Source: Streptomyces lasiicapitis
GTDB taxonomy: Bacteria; Actinomycetota; Actinomycetes; Streptomycetales; Streptomycetaceae
DNA length: 64,000 nt
NCBI RefSeq assembly: GCF_014646335.1
Contig: NZ_BMNG01000025.1
Coordinates: 4,598-68,597 of the forward strand
Direction of reading: 5' to 3'
Made by a program: the position numbers and the translations under genes. Under the pieces are notes generated by a model, which had not been told where the DNA came from, ran no database searches, and saw only the letters and a program-made list of their open reading frames with translations. Shown here in pieces: positions 35,222 to 42,786 of the stretch; within the stretch, counting starts at the first letter, position 1; every line of letters begins with the position of its first letter.

Positions 35222-35426
35222 GGTGAACGGCTCCTTTGCTCGGCCCGGCGGGGGCGGCTGCGAGGGGACGGCGGCGGCATCGGCCGCGTCGCATCGCACC
35301 GAGGCAGACCCTGCATGGAGCGGAAGTAAAAAGTCAATGGATTGGTGACAATTTGCTGGGATCGCTGGCGTTCGCGGGTACGAACTCCCTGGTCAGAGAG
35401 GTTTGTTGAATACCTTGCCAGAGATG

Positions 35427-35466
35427 ACTAATGCGCTTTAGGCTGATCCGGCTCAAGCGCATTAGT
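35427..35466. promoter_or_regulatory. Twin LacI-type operator, 12-bp arms
   Basis: ACTAATGCGCTT (35427-35438) and AAGCGCATTAGT (35455-35466) are perfect reverse complements 16 nt apart. Each arm with its neighbours (TAATGCGCTTTA and CAAGCGCATTAG) is itself a near-palindrome around GCGC, as LacI-family dimers prefer. The element lies 26 bp before the LacI gene start, in the 270-bp divergent region with the importer operon. It could bind two dimers or one tetramer. Confidence 0.7.
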
Positions 35467-35491
35467 ACGTACGTCGCCGAGGAGGCAACGC

Positions 35492-36556
35492 GTGCAAGGC
35501 AAACGGTCACCGGCTCGCCGGCCGACCATGAAGGACATCGCGCGCCGCGCCGGGGTGTCCGAGAGCGCCGTGTCCTTCGCGCTCAACGACCGCCCCGGGG
35601 TCTCCGACATCACCCGTGACCGGGTGCGCAGGGTCGCCGAGCAGTTGGGCTGGCGGCCCAGCACGGCGGCGCGCGCTCTGTCGGGCGAGGGCGCGGCGAC
35701 GGTCGGCCTGGTGGTGGCCCGGCCGGCCGCCACGCTCGGCGTCGACTCGTTCTTCCTTCAGCTCATCTCGGGCGTCCAGGAGGTCCTGGCCGAGCGCCAA
35801 CTGGGCCTGCTGTTCCAGGTGGTGGAGGACGTCGCCGCGGAGTGCGCGGTGTACCGGCGGTGGTGGGCCGAGCACCGCGTCGACGGCGTCCTCGTCGTGG
35901 ACCCGCGCACGGACGACCCGCGGCCCGCGCTCCTGGAGGAGCTCGGCCTGCCCGCGGTCGTCACCGGCGGCGTGCCCGATCCCGAACGGCCCTTGCGCCC
36001 CGGCCAGTCCACCGTCTGGGCCGACGACGCGGGCGCGATGGAGTCCGTCGTGGGCCACCTGCACACGCTCGGCCACCGCCGTGTCGTACACATCGCCGGG
36101 CTGCCCGGTCTCGCGCACACCGAGCGCCGCATCCGCACCCTGCGCGCGGAGGCCGACCGGCGCGGGCTCACCGAGGTGCGGTCGGTCACCACGGACTACT
36201 CGGACGCGGAGGGCGCGGCGGTCACGCGCCGCGTGCTGAGCGCCGAGTCGCCGCCGACGGCTCTCGTGTACGACAACGACGTGATGGCCGTGGCCGGGGT
36301 GGCCGCGGCGGCGTCCCTCGGCTTCGCGGTGCCGGACGAGGTGTCCGTGGTGGCCTGGGAGGACTCGGCGCTGTGCCGGATGGTGCACCCGTGGCTCACG
36401 GCGCTGTCCCGCGACACGGTGTCCTTCGGGCGGACGGCGGCGCGGGAGCTGCTCGGGCTCCTCGACGACGGGCCGTCGGGGACGGTACAGGTGCCGTTGC
36501 CCCGGCTGATCGAGCGGGAGAGCACGGGGACGGTGCGGGGCCCGACGCCCGGGTGA
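35492..36556 (+). CDS. LacI-family transcriptional regulator of the CUT1/GH38 locus
   Basis: A 354-residue repressor. The GTG at 35492 follows GAGGAGG by 6 bases. The helix-turn-helix and hinge are clear: 'TMKDIARRAGVSESAVSFALND' in parts and 'LGWRPSTAARALS'. The periplasmic-binding-like effector domain follows (about 65-340), with 'RVDGVLVVDPRTDD', 'HRRVVHIAGLPG' and 'VVAWEDSALCRMVHPWLT'. It reads away from the sugar-binding gene, with a strong twin inverted repeat between them. It most likely represses the importer, clan-A enzyme and GH38 genes until a sugar ligand binds. Confidence 0.94.
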   Translation: MQGKRSPARRPTMKDIARRAGVSESAVSFALNDRPGVSDITRDRVRRVAEQLGWRPSTAARALSGEGAATVGLVVARPAATLGVDSFFLQLISGVQEVLAERQLGLLFQVVEDVAAECAVYRRWWAEHRVDGVLVVDPRTDDPRPALLEELGLPAVVTGGVPDPERPLRPGQSTVWADDAGAMESVVGHLHTLGHRRVVHIAGLPGLAHTERRIRTLRAEADRRGLTEVRSVTTDYSDAEGAAVTRRVLSAESPPTALVYDNDVMAVAGVAAAASLGFAVPDEVSVVAWEDSALCRMVHPWLTALSRDTVSFGRTAARELLGLLDDGPSGTVQVPLPRLIERESTGTVRGPTPG

Positions 36557-36615
36557 GGTCGGGGCCCGGCGGCCCGGCGGCCCGGTGCGTCCGTCGCGTC
36601 GGGGACACTGGGGCG

Positions 36616-37554
36616 ATGGAGCTGACGGAGACGCTGCGGATCGGCGAGGCGCTGGGCCGCGCGGTGGTCGGGGCGCGGCCGCTGGCGGGAGGGTTCTCCC
36701 ACGAGACGTCGCTGCTGAGCCTCGCCGGCGGCGGGCGTGCGGTCGCGCGGCTCGGCGGTGCCGCTCCCGCCGTGGAGGCCGCGGTGATGGCGGCGGGCCG
36801 GACGCGTGTGCCCGTGCCCGAGGTGCTGCGTGTGCTGCCCGCCGTGGTCGAACCGGACGAGGCCCGCGCCGCGATGGTCCTGGAGTACGTGCCGGGGACA
36901 CCGCTCAGTCACGTACTCGACGGAGGTGGCGTGGACCGCCGCTCCCTCGCCGCGCTCGGCGCCGAAGTCGGCCGTGTCGTCGCCCGGATCGGGACCGTGA
37001 CCTTCGACCGGCCCGGCTTCTTCACCGACGCACGGCTCACCGTGGGGCGGGACGAACAACCGTGGTCACGGCAGTTGCCGGAGGTCGCCGAGGCGTGCGT
37101 GGCCGCGGTGCCCGCCTCGCGGCTCGACCTCGCCACGCGGCGGGCCTGGGTGAAGCTGTGCGAGGCCCACGCGCCCGCGCTGGCCGCCATCGACGACCAG
37201 GCCCGCCTGGTGCACGCCGACATCAACCCCAAGAACATCCTCGTCTCCCGCGCCGACGACGCCGACTGGCGCGTGGACGCCGTCCTCGACTGGGAGTTCA
37301 GCTACTCCGGCTGCCCGTACGGCGACGCGGCGAACATGCTGCGGTTCGGCGACACGTACCCCGACGGTTTCCTCGACGGCTTCCGCCACGGGTTCCGTGA
37401 CGGACGGGCACTCCCCGACGAGGACTGGGAGTACCTGGGCCGCGTCCTCGACATGTTCGCCCTCAGCGACCTGGTGACCCGGCCGACGGGGCACGAGGTC
37501 GCGGACGCGGCAGCGGGGGTGATCCGGCGGTGGGTGGAGCGGCCCTTTACGTGA
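36616..37554 (+). CDS. Aminoglycoside phosphotransferase-family kinase-like protein
   Basis: A 312-residue APH-fold protein. The catalytic loop is 'LVHADINPKNILV' (the HxDxxxxN pattern) and the metal-binding Asp is in 'VLDWEFSYSG'. The N-lobe has 'GARPLAGGFSHETSLL' and 'MVLEYVPGTPLS'. These proteins phosphorylate small hydroxyl or amino substrates; many in Streptomyces are orphan and not resistance enzymes. It stands alone between the LacI gene and the DUF2716 gene, and its last 8 bp overlap the convergent neighbour. The substrate is unknown. Confidence 0.88.
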   Translation: MELTETLRIGEALGRAVVGARPLAGGFSHETSLLSLAGGGRAVARLGGAAPAVEAAVMAAGRTRVPVPEVLRVLPAVVEPDEARAAMVLEYVPGTPLSHVLDGGGVDRRSLAALGAEVGRVVARIGTVTFDRPGFFTDARLTVGRDEQPWSRQLPEVAEACVAAVPASRLDLATRRAWVKLCEAHAPALAAIDDQARLVHADINPKNILVSRADDADWRVDAVLDWEFSYSGCPYGDAANMLRFGDTYPDGFLDGFRHGFRDGRALPDEDWEYLGRVLDMFALSDLVTRPTGHEVADAAAGVIRRWVERPFT

Positions 37555-38056
37555 GCGATGGGCCCCCGCGCAACGGGGGTCCCAGGACATCGTCGAGTTC
37601 GGCGGCCACCGCATCCAGCAGCTTCTGCCCGAACAGGCACACCGACGACTCCCAGGGGTGCCCGAAGCTGCCGAGCCGGAAGTCCTGCGAGAGGTAGATG
37701 TAGTAGTCGCCGTTGGGGTAAGGACTCAGCGGCCACGAATTCTCTCCACGGCCGCTGACGCGATGGGGCGCGAAGGAGTAGGACGTGTGCTGCCAGTCGA
37801 GCGCGTACAGCCTGTCCTCCGGCTCGACGCACGCGGTCAGCCCCTGCTTGACCACCGCGACGAAGCGGTCCAGGCGCACATCGCCCGGATCTTCGTCCAG
37901 CGCCGCCAGGCTCCATGTGACGGAATCGGCCGGCTCCTTGATGGCAGGCCACTCGGCCGGGTTCATGCTCGGCTGGAATGCGAACTCCGCGTCGAAGCGG
38001 TTCCAGACGCTTCGGTACTCGGCCTGCGGCAGCTCGGTCACTGACTCACTCTTCAT
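37547..38056 (-). CDS. DUF2716 family protein
   Basis: A 169-residue soluble protein. The block 'YPNGDYYIYLSQDFRLGSFGHPWESS' (read in pieces) with 'VCLFGQKLLDAV' matches the DUF2716 family found in Streptomyces and Bacillus. 'WQHTSYSFAPHRV' precedes it. No catalytic motif is known. I chose the ATG at 38056 over a GTG 6 bp upstream; neither has a strong ribosome site. It overlaps the phosphotransferase gene end-to-end by 8 bp. The function is unknown. Confidence 0.8.
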   Translation of the reverse strand: MKSESVTELPQAEYRSVWNRFDAEFAFQPSMNPAEWPAIKEPADSVTWSLAALDEDPGDVRLDRFVAVVKQGLTACVEPEDRLYALDWQHTSYSFAPHRVSGRGENSWPLSPYPNGDYYIYLSQDFRLGSFGHPWESSVCLFGQKLLDAVAAELDDVLGPPLRGGPSLT

Positions 38057-38094
38057 CCACACAGACTATCGAGCCGGCCGAGCATGATCCCTTC

Positions 38095-38409
38095 TCAGTC
38101 CGGGAGGGAGAAGCCCTCGGGCGGTGCGCCCTCGACGAACAGCATCCCGACCCGGACCTTGCCCTCCCGGATCTCCCGGGCCCGCCGGTAGTCGGGGGAG
38201 TCGTACCACTCGCGGATCCGGTCCATGTCGGGAAACTCGATGACTATGAACCGGGAGGAGTCCCAGGTGCCTTCGACGGGCTTGGGCGTGGGGCCCGCGA
38301 CCAGGTAACGGCCGCCGTGGCTGAGGATGGACCTCTGGGCCACGCGTGCGTAGGCCAAGCCGGCCTCCTCGTCGAGCACATCGACGTTGACGACGGCGTA
38401 AGCGGGCAT
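38095..38409 (-). CDS. DUF1330 ferredoxin-like fold protein
   Basis: A 104-residue single-domain protein. 'AYAVVNVDVLDEEAG' opens the sheet, and 'GRYLVAGPTPKPVEG', 'RFIVIEFPDMDRIREWYDSPDY' and 'REIREGKVRVGMLFVEG' are the DUF1330 hallmarks. The fold is a dimeric alpha/beta barrel like that of monooxygenases and EthD. The ATG at 38409 has GGGGAA upstream. It stands alone. No function is established for the family. Confidence 0.9.
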   Translation of the reverse strand: MPAYAVVNVDVLDEEAGLAYARVAQRSILSHGGRYLVAGPTPKPVEGTWDSSRFIVIEFPDMDRIREWYDSPDYRRAREIREGKVRVGMLFVEGAPPEGFSLPD

Positions 38410-38470
38410 GCGGTTCCCCGTTCGTTCGGACACAGCGTGTACTGGTGTCACAGCAGAGCCTATTGGCCAC

Positions 38471-38490
38471 CGCCGCCCCGCTCGGCGGCG
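38471..38490 (-). terminator. Hairpin after the methyltransferase gene
   Basis: CGCCGCC (38471-38477) and GGCGGCG (38484-38490) form a perfect 7-bp stem with a 6-nt loop, 16 bp beyond the stop codon on the minus strand. There is no T-tract. Confidence 0.5.
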
Positions 38491-38506
38491 CCGGTGCCAC
38501 CCCGGC

Positions 38507-39238
38507 TCACCCCTCCGGCCGCCGCGCCACGAACACCAGCTCCCGGCCCGGCCGGTCCGGCGCGTCCCGCACGTCGTCCACGACGAACCCCTGAGCGAGC
38601 AGGTCCCCCTCGACCTCCTGCCGCTCCCGGAACCGCAGCGTCGACTCCGAGGTGAGCACCTGCCCGTCCGCGGCGAACACATAGCTCCAGCGGAACCTCA
38701 CCAACGGCCCGTCCACCTCGACCAGGTCCACCCAGCTCTCGACGGCCCCCACGCCCGCGACCTCGGTCACCCCATGGGAAGCCTCCCGGTTCCACGTCTC
38801 CCAGGCCCGCCGGGACGGATCCCGCGTCTCGAACACGAGATGCCCGCCCGGACGCAGCGCTTCGTGGGCGCCCTTCAGCGTCGCCCGCCACGCCCCGGGG
38901 TCGGTGATCGCCTGGGCGACGTTCGCCGTCATCGTCGCGAGGTCCACCCGCAGCGGCGGCAGCTCCGTCGCATCGCCGTGGATCCACCGCACCCGCTCAC
39001 CGCCCGGCTTGCCCCGGGCCACGTCGAGGGAGGCAAGGGCGGGATCGACTCCGACGACGTCGATCCCGCGCTCGGCGAGCAGCAGCGCGAACACCCCGGT
39101 GCCGCAGCCGATGTCCAGGACCCGGCGCGCGCCGAACTCCTCCGCGAGACGCAGATACGGGTCGAGGTCGCCGCGGTCGGGATCCAGCGGGTCGTAGAGC
39201 GCGGCGAGGCGCGGGTCCTGGAAGTGTTCATCAGCCAT
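38507..39238 (-). CDS. Class I SAM-dependent methyltransferase
   Basis: A 243-residue Rossmann methyltransferase. Motif I is 'VLDIGCGTGVFALLLAERG' (about 40-58), with acidic 'VVGVDPALASLDVAR' after strand 2 and 'WIHGDATELP' as motif III. 'LRPGGHLVFETRDP' follows, and a C-terminal beta half with 'WSYVFAADGQVLTSESTLRF'. It resembles small-molecule methyltransferases of the Methyltransf_25/11 group. The substrate is unknown. Its start lies 71 bp from the fucosidase stop on the same strand, with an AT-rich palindrome between them. Confidence 0.9.
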   Translation of the reverse strand: MADEHFQDPRLAALYDPLDPDRGDLDPYLRLAEEFGARRVLDIGCGTGVFALLLAERGIDVVGVDPALASLDVARGKPGGERVRWIHGDATELPPLRVDLATMTANVAQAITDPGAWRATLKGAHEALRPGGHLVFETRDPSRRAWETWNREASHGVTEVAGVGAVESWVDLVEVDGPLVRFRWSYVFAADGQVLTSESTLRFRERQEVEGDLLAQGFVVDDVRDAPDRPGRELVFVARRPEG

Positions 39239-39291
39239 GCGGGCGAAGCTATCCGGAGCGGGCGGACCACCGCCGCCCTTTACTGTCCGCT

Positions 39292-39313
39292 CTAAATCGA
39301 TCGTTCTATTTAG
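39292..39313. promoter_or_regulatory. AT-rich palindrome before the methyltransferase gene
   Basis: CTAAAT (39292-39297) and ATTTAG (39308-39313) are perfect 6-bp arms around CGATCGTTCT, which holds the palindrome CGATCG. It lies 54 bp before the methyltransferase start and overlaps the TAA stop of the fucosidase gene. A TetR-like operator is possible, but no such regulator is adjacent. Confidence 0.4.
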
Positions 39314-40896
39314 CCGGCCTCGGACCGGTACAGCCCCACCTCCCCGAACCGCACCCTCCCCCGCGCCCCGGTCACCCGCACCCGCCAGTGCCGCGCCCGC
39401 ACCGGGGCCGCGAGGACAAGGACCCGGCTCGCGCCGACCGTGCCCGCCCCGGCGACCTTCGTCCACGTGCCGTCGCCGGACCGGGCCTCGACCACGAACG
39501 ACTCGATCTGCTGCCCGGCCCGCGGCACGTCCTCCGCGAGGCGTACGCGGTCGGCCTCCCGTTCGCGGCCGAGGTCGACGGTGACCACGCCGCCGCGCCG
39601 CACCACCCGCGCGCCCGGGGCGGCGGCGAGGTCGGCGGGCAGTTCCGCGTCGATCCGCTGCCGGAACTCCCGCAGCCGCGCCACGTCGGCGTCGGGCAGC
39701 AGGCCACGCTTGTCCGGCGGGATGTTCAGGAGCAGTACGGCGTTGCGGCCCACCGACCGGAACCAGATGTCCGTCAACTGCTCCACGGACTTGGGCCGTT
39801 CGTCCTCGTGGAAGAACCAGCCGGGCCGGATCGACACGTCGCACTCGGCCGGCCACCACTGCACGTACTGGGCCACGGCGCGCGCCTCGGCGAGTGCCGC
39901 GCGGCTGCCCTGGTCGGGGGCGTCGTAGGGCAGCGCGTAGTCGACGCTGCCGTTGCCGGAGTCCTTGACCGGCACCACGCTCCACTCGTCCTCGCGGGCG
40001 AGCCCGCCCTCGTTGCCGACCCAGCGCACATCGGGCCCGCGCACGGCGATCACGGCGTCCGGCGCGAGGGCGCGGATCAGGGCGTACCAGCTGTCCCAGT
40101 CGTAGCGTTCGACCTTCTCCGGCGGGATGCGGCCCTGCGCGCCGTCGAACCACACCTCGTCGACGGGTCCGTACTCGGTGAGGACCTCGTGGAGCTGGTT
40201 GAGCATGTACGCGCCGTAGTCCGTCGCGTCCAGCGTGAAGGTGTCGGCGGCGGGCCGGTCGTCGCCGGGCACCGGTGTCGGGACGGTGCGGGGCGAGCGC
40301 GCGCTGCCGTTGGCGTACACGCCGTGCAGGTACTGGTTCTCGTCGGCGGGCGAGACGTACACGCCCACCTTGAGCCCGTATTTGCGCAGGGAGGCGGTGA
40401 AGTCACGCAGGACGTCACCCTTGCCGCCGCGCCAACTGCTGCTCGCCACCGAGTGCTTGGTGTGGCGCGAGGGGTAGAGCACGAAGCCGTCGTGGTGTTT
40501 CACCGTGAGGATCGCCAGTTCGAAGCCGCCGTCGCGCAGGGCGCGCGCCCACTGGTCGGTGTCGAGGCCCGCGGGCTGGAAGACGTCCGGGTCCTCGTCG
40601 CCCGTGCCCCACTCCAGGCCGGTGAAGGTGTTCACGCCGAAGTGCAGGAACGCGGTCCGCTCCAGGCGCTGCCAGGCCACCTGCCGCCGCGTCGGCCGGA
40701 CCCGGGCCGCCTTGGCGACCACCTCGTCGGGGGTGTCGGTGGCGCTGATGGCGATGCGGTACGGGGGCTGGGGTCCGGCCGATACGGCGCGCCCGGCCTC
40801 CGGGGTGCGGGACGCCGCGGCGGCGAGCGAGGCGCTCGACGCCGCCACCGCCGTACCGACGGACGCGGCCATGAAGAGTCGTCTGCTGACGGTCAT
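39310..40896 (-). CDS. Secreted GH29 alpha-L-fucosidase with C-terminal discoidin-like domain
   Basis: A 528-residue enzyme. A twin-arginine signal 'SRRLFMA' followed by an Ala-rich core suggests Tat export. The GH29 barrel starts 'RTAFLHFGVNTFTGLEWG', with 'AILTVKHHDGFVLYPS' (His134-His135 of the active site) and the nucleophile Asp251 in 'VDEVWFDGA'. Residues about 430-528 resemble a galactose-binding discoidin domain ('VVTVDLGREREADRVRL', 'RHWRVRVTGARG'). It removes alpha-linked L-fucose from glycans outside the cell. It is the last gene of a three-gene secreted glycosidase operon, 15 bp after the GH20 gene. The preferred linkage is unknown; this short type often prefers alpha-1,3/4. Confidence 0.94.
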   Translation of the reverse strand: MTVSRRLFMAASVGTAVAASSASLAAAASRTPEAGRAVSAGPQPPYRIAISATDTPDEVVAKAARVRPTRRQVAWQRLERTAFLHFGVNTFTGLEWGTGDEDPDVFQPAGLDTDQWARALRDGGFELAILTVKHHDGFVLYPSRHTKHSVASSSWRGGKGDVLRDFTASLRKYGLKVGVYVSPADENQYLHGVYANGSARSPRTVPTPVPGDDRPAADTFTLDATDYGAYMLNQLHEVLTEYGPVDEVWFDGAQGRIPPEKVERYDWDSWYALIRALAPDAVIAVRGPDVRWVGNEGGLAREDEWSVVPVKDSGNGSVDYALPYDAPDQGSRAALAEARAVAQYVQWWPAECDVSIRPGWFFHEDERPKSVEQLTDIWFRSVGRNAVLLLNIPPDKRGLLPDADVARLREFRQRIDAELPADLAAAPGARVVRRGGVVTVDLGREREADRVRLAEDVPRAGQQIESFVVEARSGDGTWTKVAGAGTVGASRVLVLAAPVRARHWRVRVTGARGRVRFGEVGLYRSEAG

Positions 40897-40911
40897 GTGC
40901 GGGTGTTCCCT

Positions 40912-42786
40912 TCAGCTCGAGGGCGTCAACTGCCAGGTGGATGGTGGCTGTTGGTCCGTGGGGTACTGCACGAGGCGCCCGTCGTCCGTCACGTGCGCGG
41001 CCATGCGCGTGATCGCGTTCGTGAGGCGGTGGCCGCCACGGACGGGCGTGAGCTGCCAGCGCTGGAGCGTGTTCCTCGCGTCGCACGTCTCCTGGGTGAC
41101 CGAACTGCCGGGATCCAGCGGCACGTTGAGCGTGAGCTTGCCGCTGCGTGTCTCCAGGCAGGCGCCGGTGCGGGCGGATTTCAGGGTGACGTAGCCGTCC
41201 GGGGTGCGGCGGATCTCGTAGTCGGCGGGCGGCACACCGCCCTCGGTGTCGCGGAGGGTGTACGTGCCGTCGGGCACCGGCGGCTTCGTCAGGTCGCGCC
41301 GGCCGGGGGCGTGCCCCACGGCCGTGTCGCGCGCCGTGAAGTCGGCGTACGTCGCGTCCGGGTGCGGGCTGCCCCACGTCACCTGCGCCACATGGCTCAG
41401 GGGCAGTCGCATGGACGCCGCGACCTCGTTCTCCGTCTCGCCGCGCCCGTTGTCGGGCCACAGGCTGATCTTCGCGCCGGTGACACCCTCGCGCGAGGTG
41501 AGCGTCTCGCCCTCGAAGACACGCGGGTCCCAGCGCTGCTCGTACAGCTTGCGGGTGTCGCTGTGGAAGCCGCCGCGCACCAGGTACAGCGAGTAGGCGG
41601 CGTTCATCAACGGGTGTCCCTGCGCGATGAGTTCGCTGGGCTTTGTCCGCACGGCGAGCCAGTGCTCGACCGTCGTCCCGGCCGCCACGGGCACGGTGTT
41701 GTCGCCCGTCAGGCCGTCGTTCCAGATGCGCAGCCGCTTGCCCTTGCCCGCCGCGTACGCCTCCACTCGGTTCACGAAGTCGACGAACGCGTCCTGGGGC
41801 GTGGCCCGTTCGCCGTACTTCCGGCGGGCGTAGTCCAGGATGTGCGGGTACTTCGCGAAGTCGGAGCCGAGCATGTACTCGTCGGCGCCCATGTGCCAGG
41901 ACTTCGCGGGGAAGACGTCCGCGTACTCGTCGACAAGGCTGGTGTAGTAGGTGAAGGCCTCGTCCTTGGTGACGTCCAGGCGCGAGGGCTGCTTCCTGCC
42001 GTCGGTGTCGGTGAGTTGCAGGTCGGGGCGGTGCTCCAGCCAAGGGTCCATATGGCCGGGCGAGTTGATCTCCGGGATGACGGTGATGTGGTACTTGGCG
42101 GCGAGCGCGACCAGGCGGCGGATGTCGCTCTTGGTGTAGTAGCCCCAGGAGTTGGCGTCGGGGTGGCGTTCGCTCTTCACCTTCAGTTCGAGCAGGAGCT
42201 GGTTCTGTTTGCGGTACGCCATGTCGCGGATCAGATTCTCCAGCCAGGGCATGGAGATGTTGATGTAGCAGGCGCAGACGCCGACGCCGCGCTCCTTGTA
42301 CTGGGGCACGTCGACAGTGCGTCCGGCCGGGATGCGGTCGCCCTGCGCGAGGAGCTGGAGGAAGGTGCGCGTGCCGTAGAAGGCGCCCGCCTCGGTGCCA
42401 CCGGTGATCTCCAGGCGCTCACCCGCCCGCAGTTCGTACCCCTCGGCGCCCAGGGACTTCCGCTGCTTCTCGACGTCGATCAGTACGTCGCCGGGGCGCG
42501 CCGCACCGGACGTGACCGGCACCCTCCCGCGCCCCGACGCCCGCAGATCGTCCGCGAGGGTGGAGGCGACGCGCCGGGCGGCGGCATCCCGCGCGACGAG
42601 CCGCACCCCGTCCTCGTACACGTAACTACCGCTCTCCGCCGTCCAGTTGGTGAGAGCCGGAAGCGTGCGAGGCGGACCTGGATCCGCGCCCTGCTCCGAC
42701 GCGGCGGACGGAACGACCGGCGTGGCGAGCAGCAGCAGAGCCGCCGCGACACCGGTAAGACCGCGCCACCGCTGACGGGCCGTCAC
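40912..42786 (-). CDS. Secreted GH20 beta-N-acetylhexosaminidase-like enzyme with C-terminal ricin-like domain
   Basis: A 624-residue exported enzyme with a Sec signal peptide (about 1-30). A GH20b-type N-terminal domain spans about 45-160. The catalytic barrel follows, with the paired Asp302-Glu303 in 'SWHMGADEYMLGS' and the motif 'VIPEINSPGHM'. The opening strand reads 'RGVGVCACYINIS' and then 'LELKVKSER', where typical hexosaminidases have DxxRxF and LHLTDDQ, so this is a divergent branch. Residues about 500-624 resemble a ricin-like carbohydrate-binding domain ('TGACLETRSG', 'NTLQRWQLTPV'). The GTG start overlaps the upstream fucosidase stop by 4 bp (GTGA). It may act on GlcNAc or a disaccharide such as lacto-N-biose. 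Confidence 0.87.
   Translation of the reverse strand: MTARQRWRGLTGVAAALLLLATPVVPSAASEQGADPGPPRTLPALTNWTAESGSYVYEDGVRLVARDAAARRVASTLADDLRASGRGRVPVTSGAARPGDVLIDVEKQRKSLGAEGYELRAGERLEITGGTEAGAFYGTRTFLQLLAQGDRIPAGRTVDVPQYKERGVGVCACYINISMPWLENLIRDMAYRKQNQLLLELKVKSERHPDANSWGYYTKSDIRRLVALAAKYHITVIPEINSPGHMDPWLEHRPDLQLTDTDGRKQPSRLDVTKDEAFTYYTSLVDEYADVFPAKSWHMGADEYMLGSDFAKYPHILDYARRKYGERATPQDAFVDFVNRVEAYAAGKGKRLRIWNDGLTGDNTVPVAAGTTVEHWLAVRTKPSELIAQGHPLMNAAYSLYLVRGGFHSDTRKLYEQRWDPRVFEGETLTSREGVTGAKISLWPDNGRGETENEVAASMRLPLSHVAQVTWGSPHPDATYADFTARDTAVGHAPGRRDLTKPPVPDGTYTLRDTEGGVPPADYEIRRTPDGYVTLKSARTGACLETRSGKLTLNVPLDPGSSVTQETCDARNTLQRWQLTPVRGGHRLTNAITRMAAHVTDDGRLVQYPTDQQPPSTWQLTPSS

Noticed and set aside
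36568..36595. GGCCCGGCG repeats after the LacI gene as a CRISPR or iteron array
   Set aside because: Only three short, direct, low-complexity copies with no spacers; more likely a GC-rich terminator-like or random run.
36616..37554. Phosphotransferase as an antibiotic resistance gene
   Set aside because: The family fold is clear, but Streptomyces carries many orphan APH-like proteins and nothing here links it to a drug.
37547..39238. Small-gene stretch as a defence or toxin-antitoxin island
   Set aside because: DUF2716, DUF1330 and a methyltransferase have no phage, restriction or toxin marks, and they are not coupled to one another.
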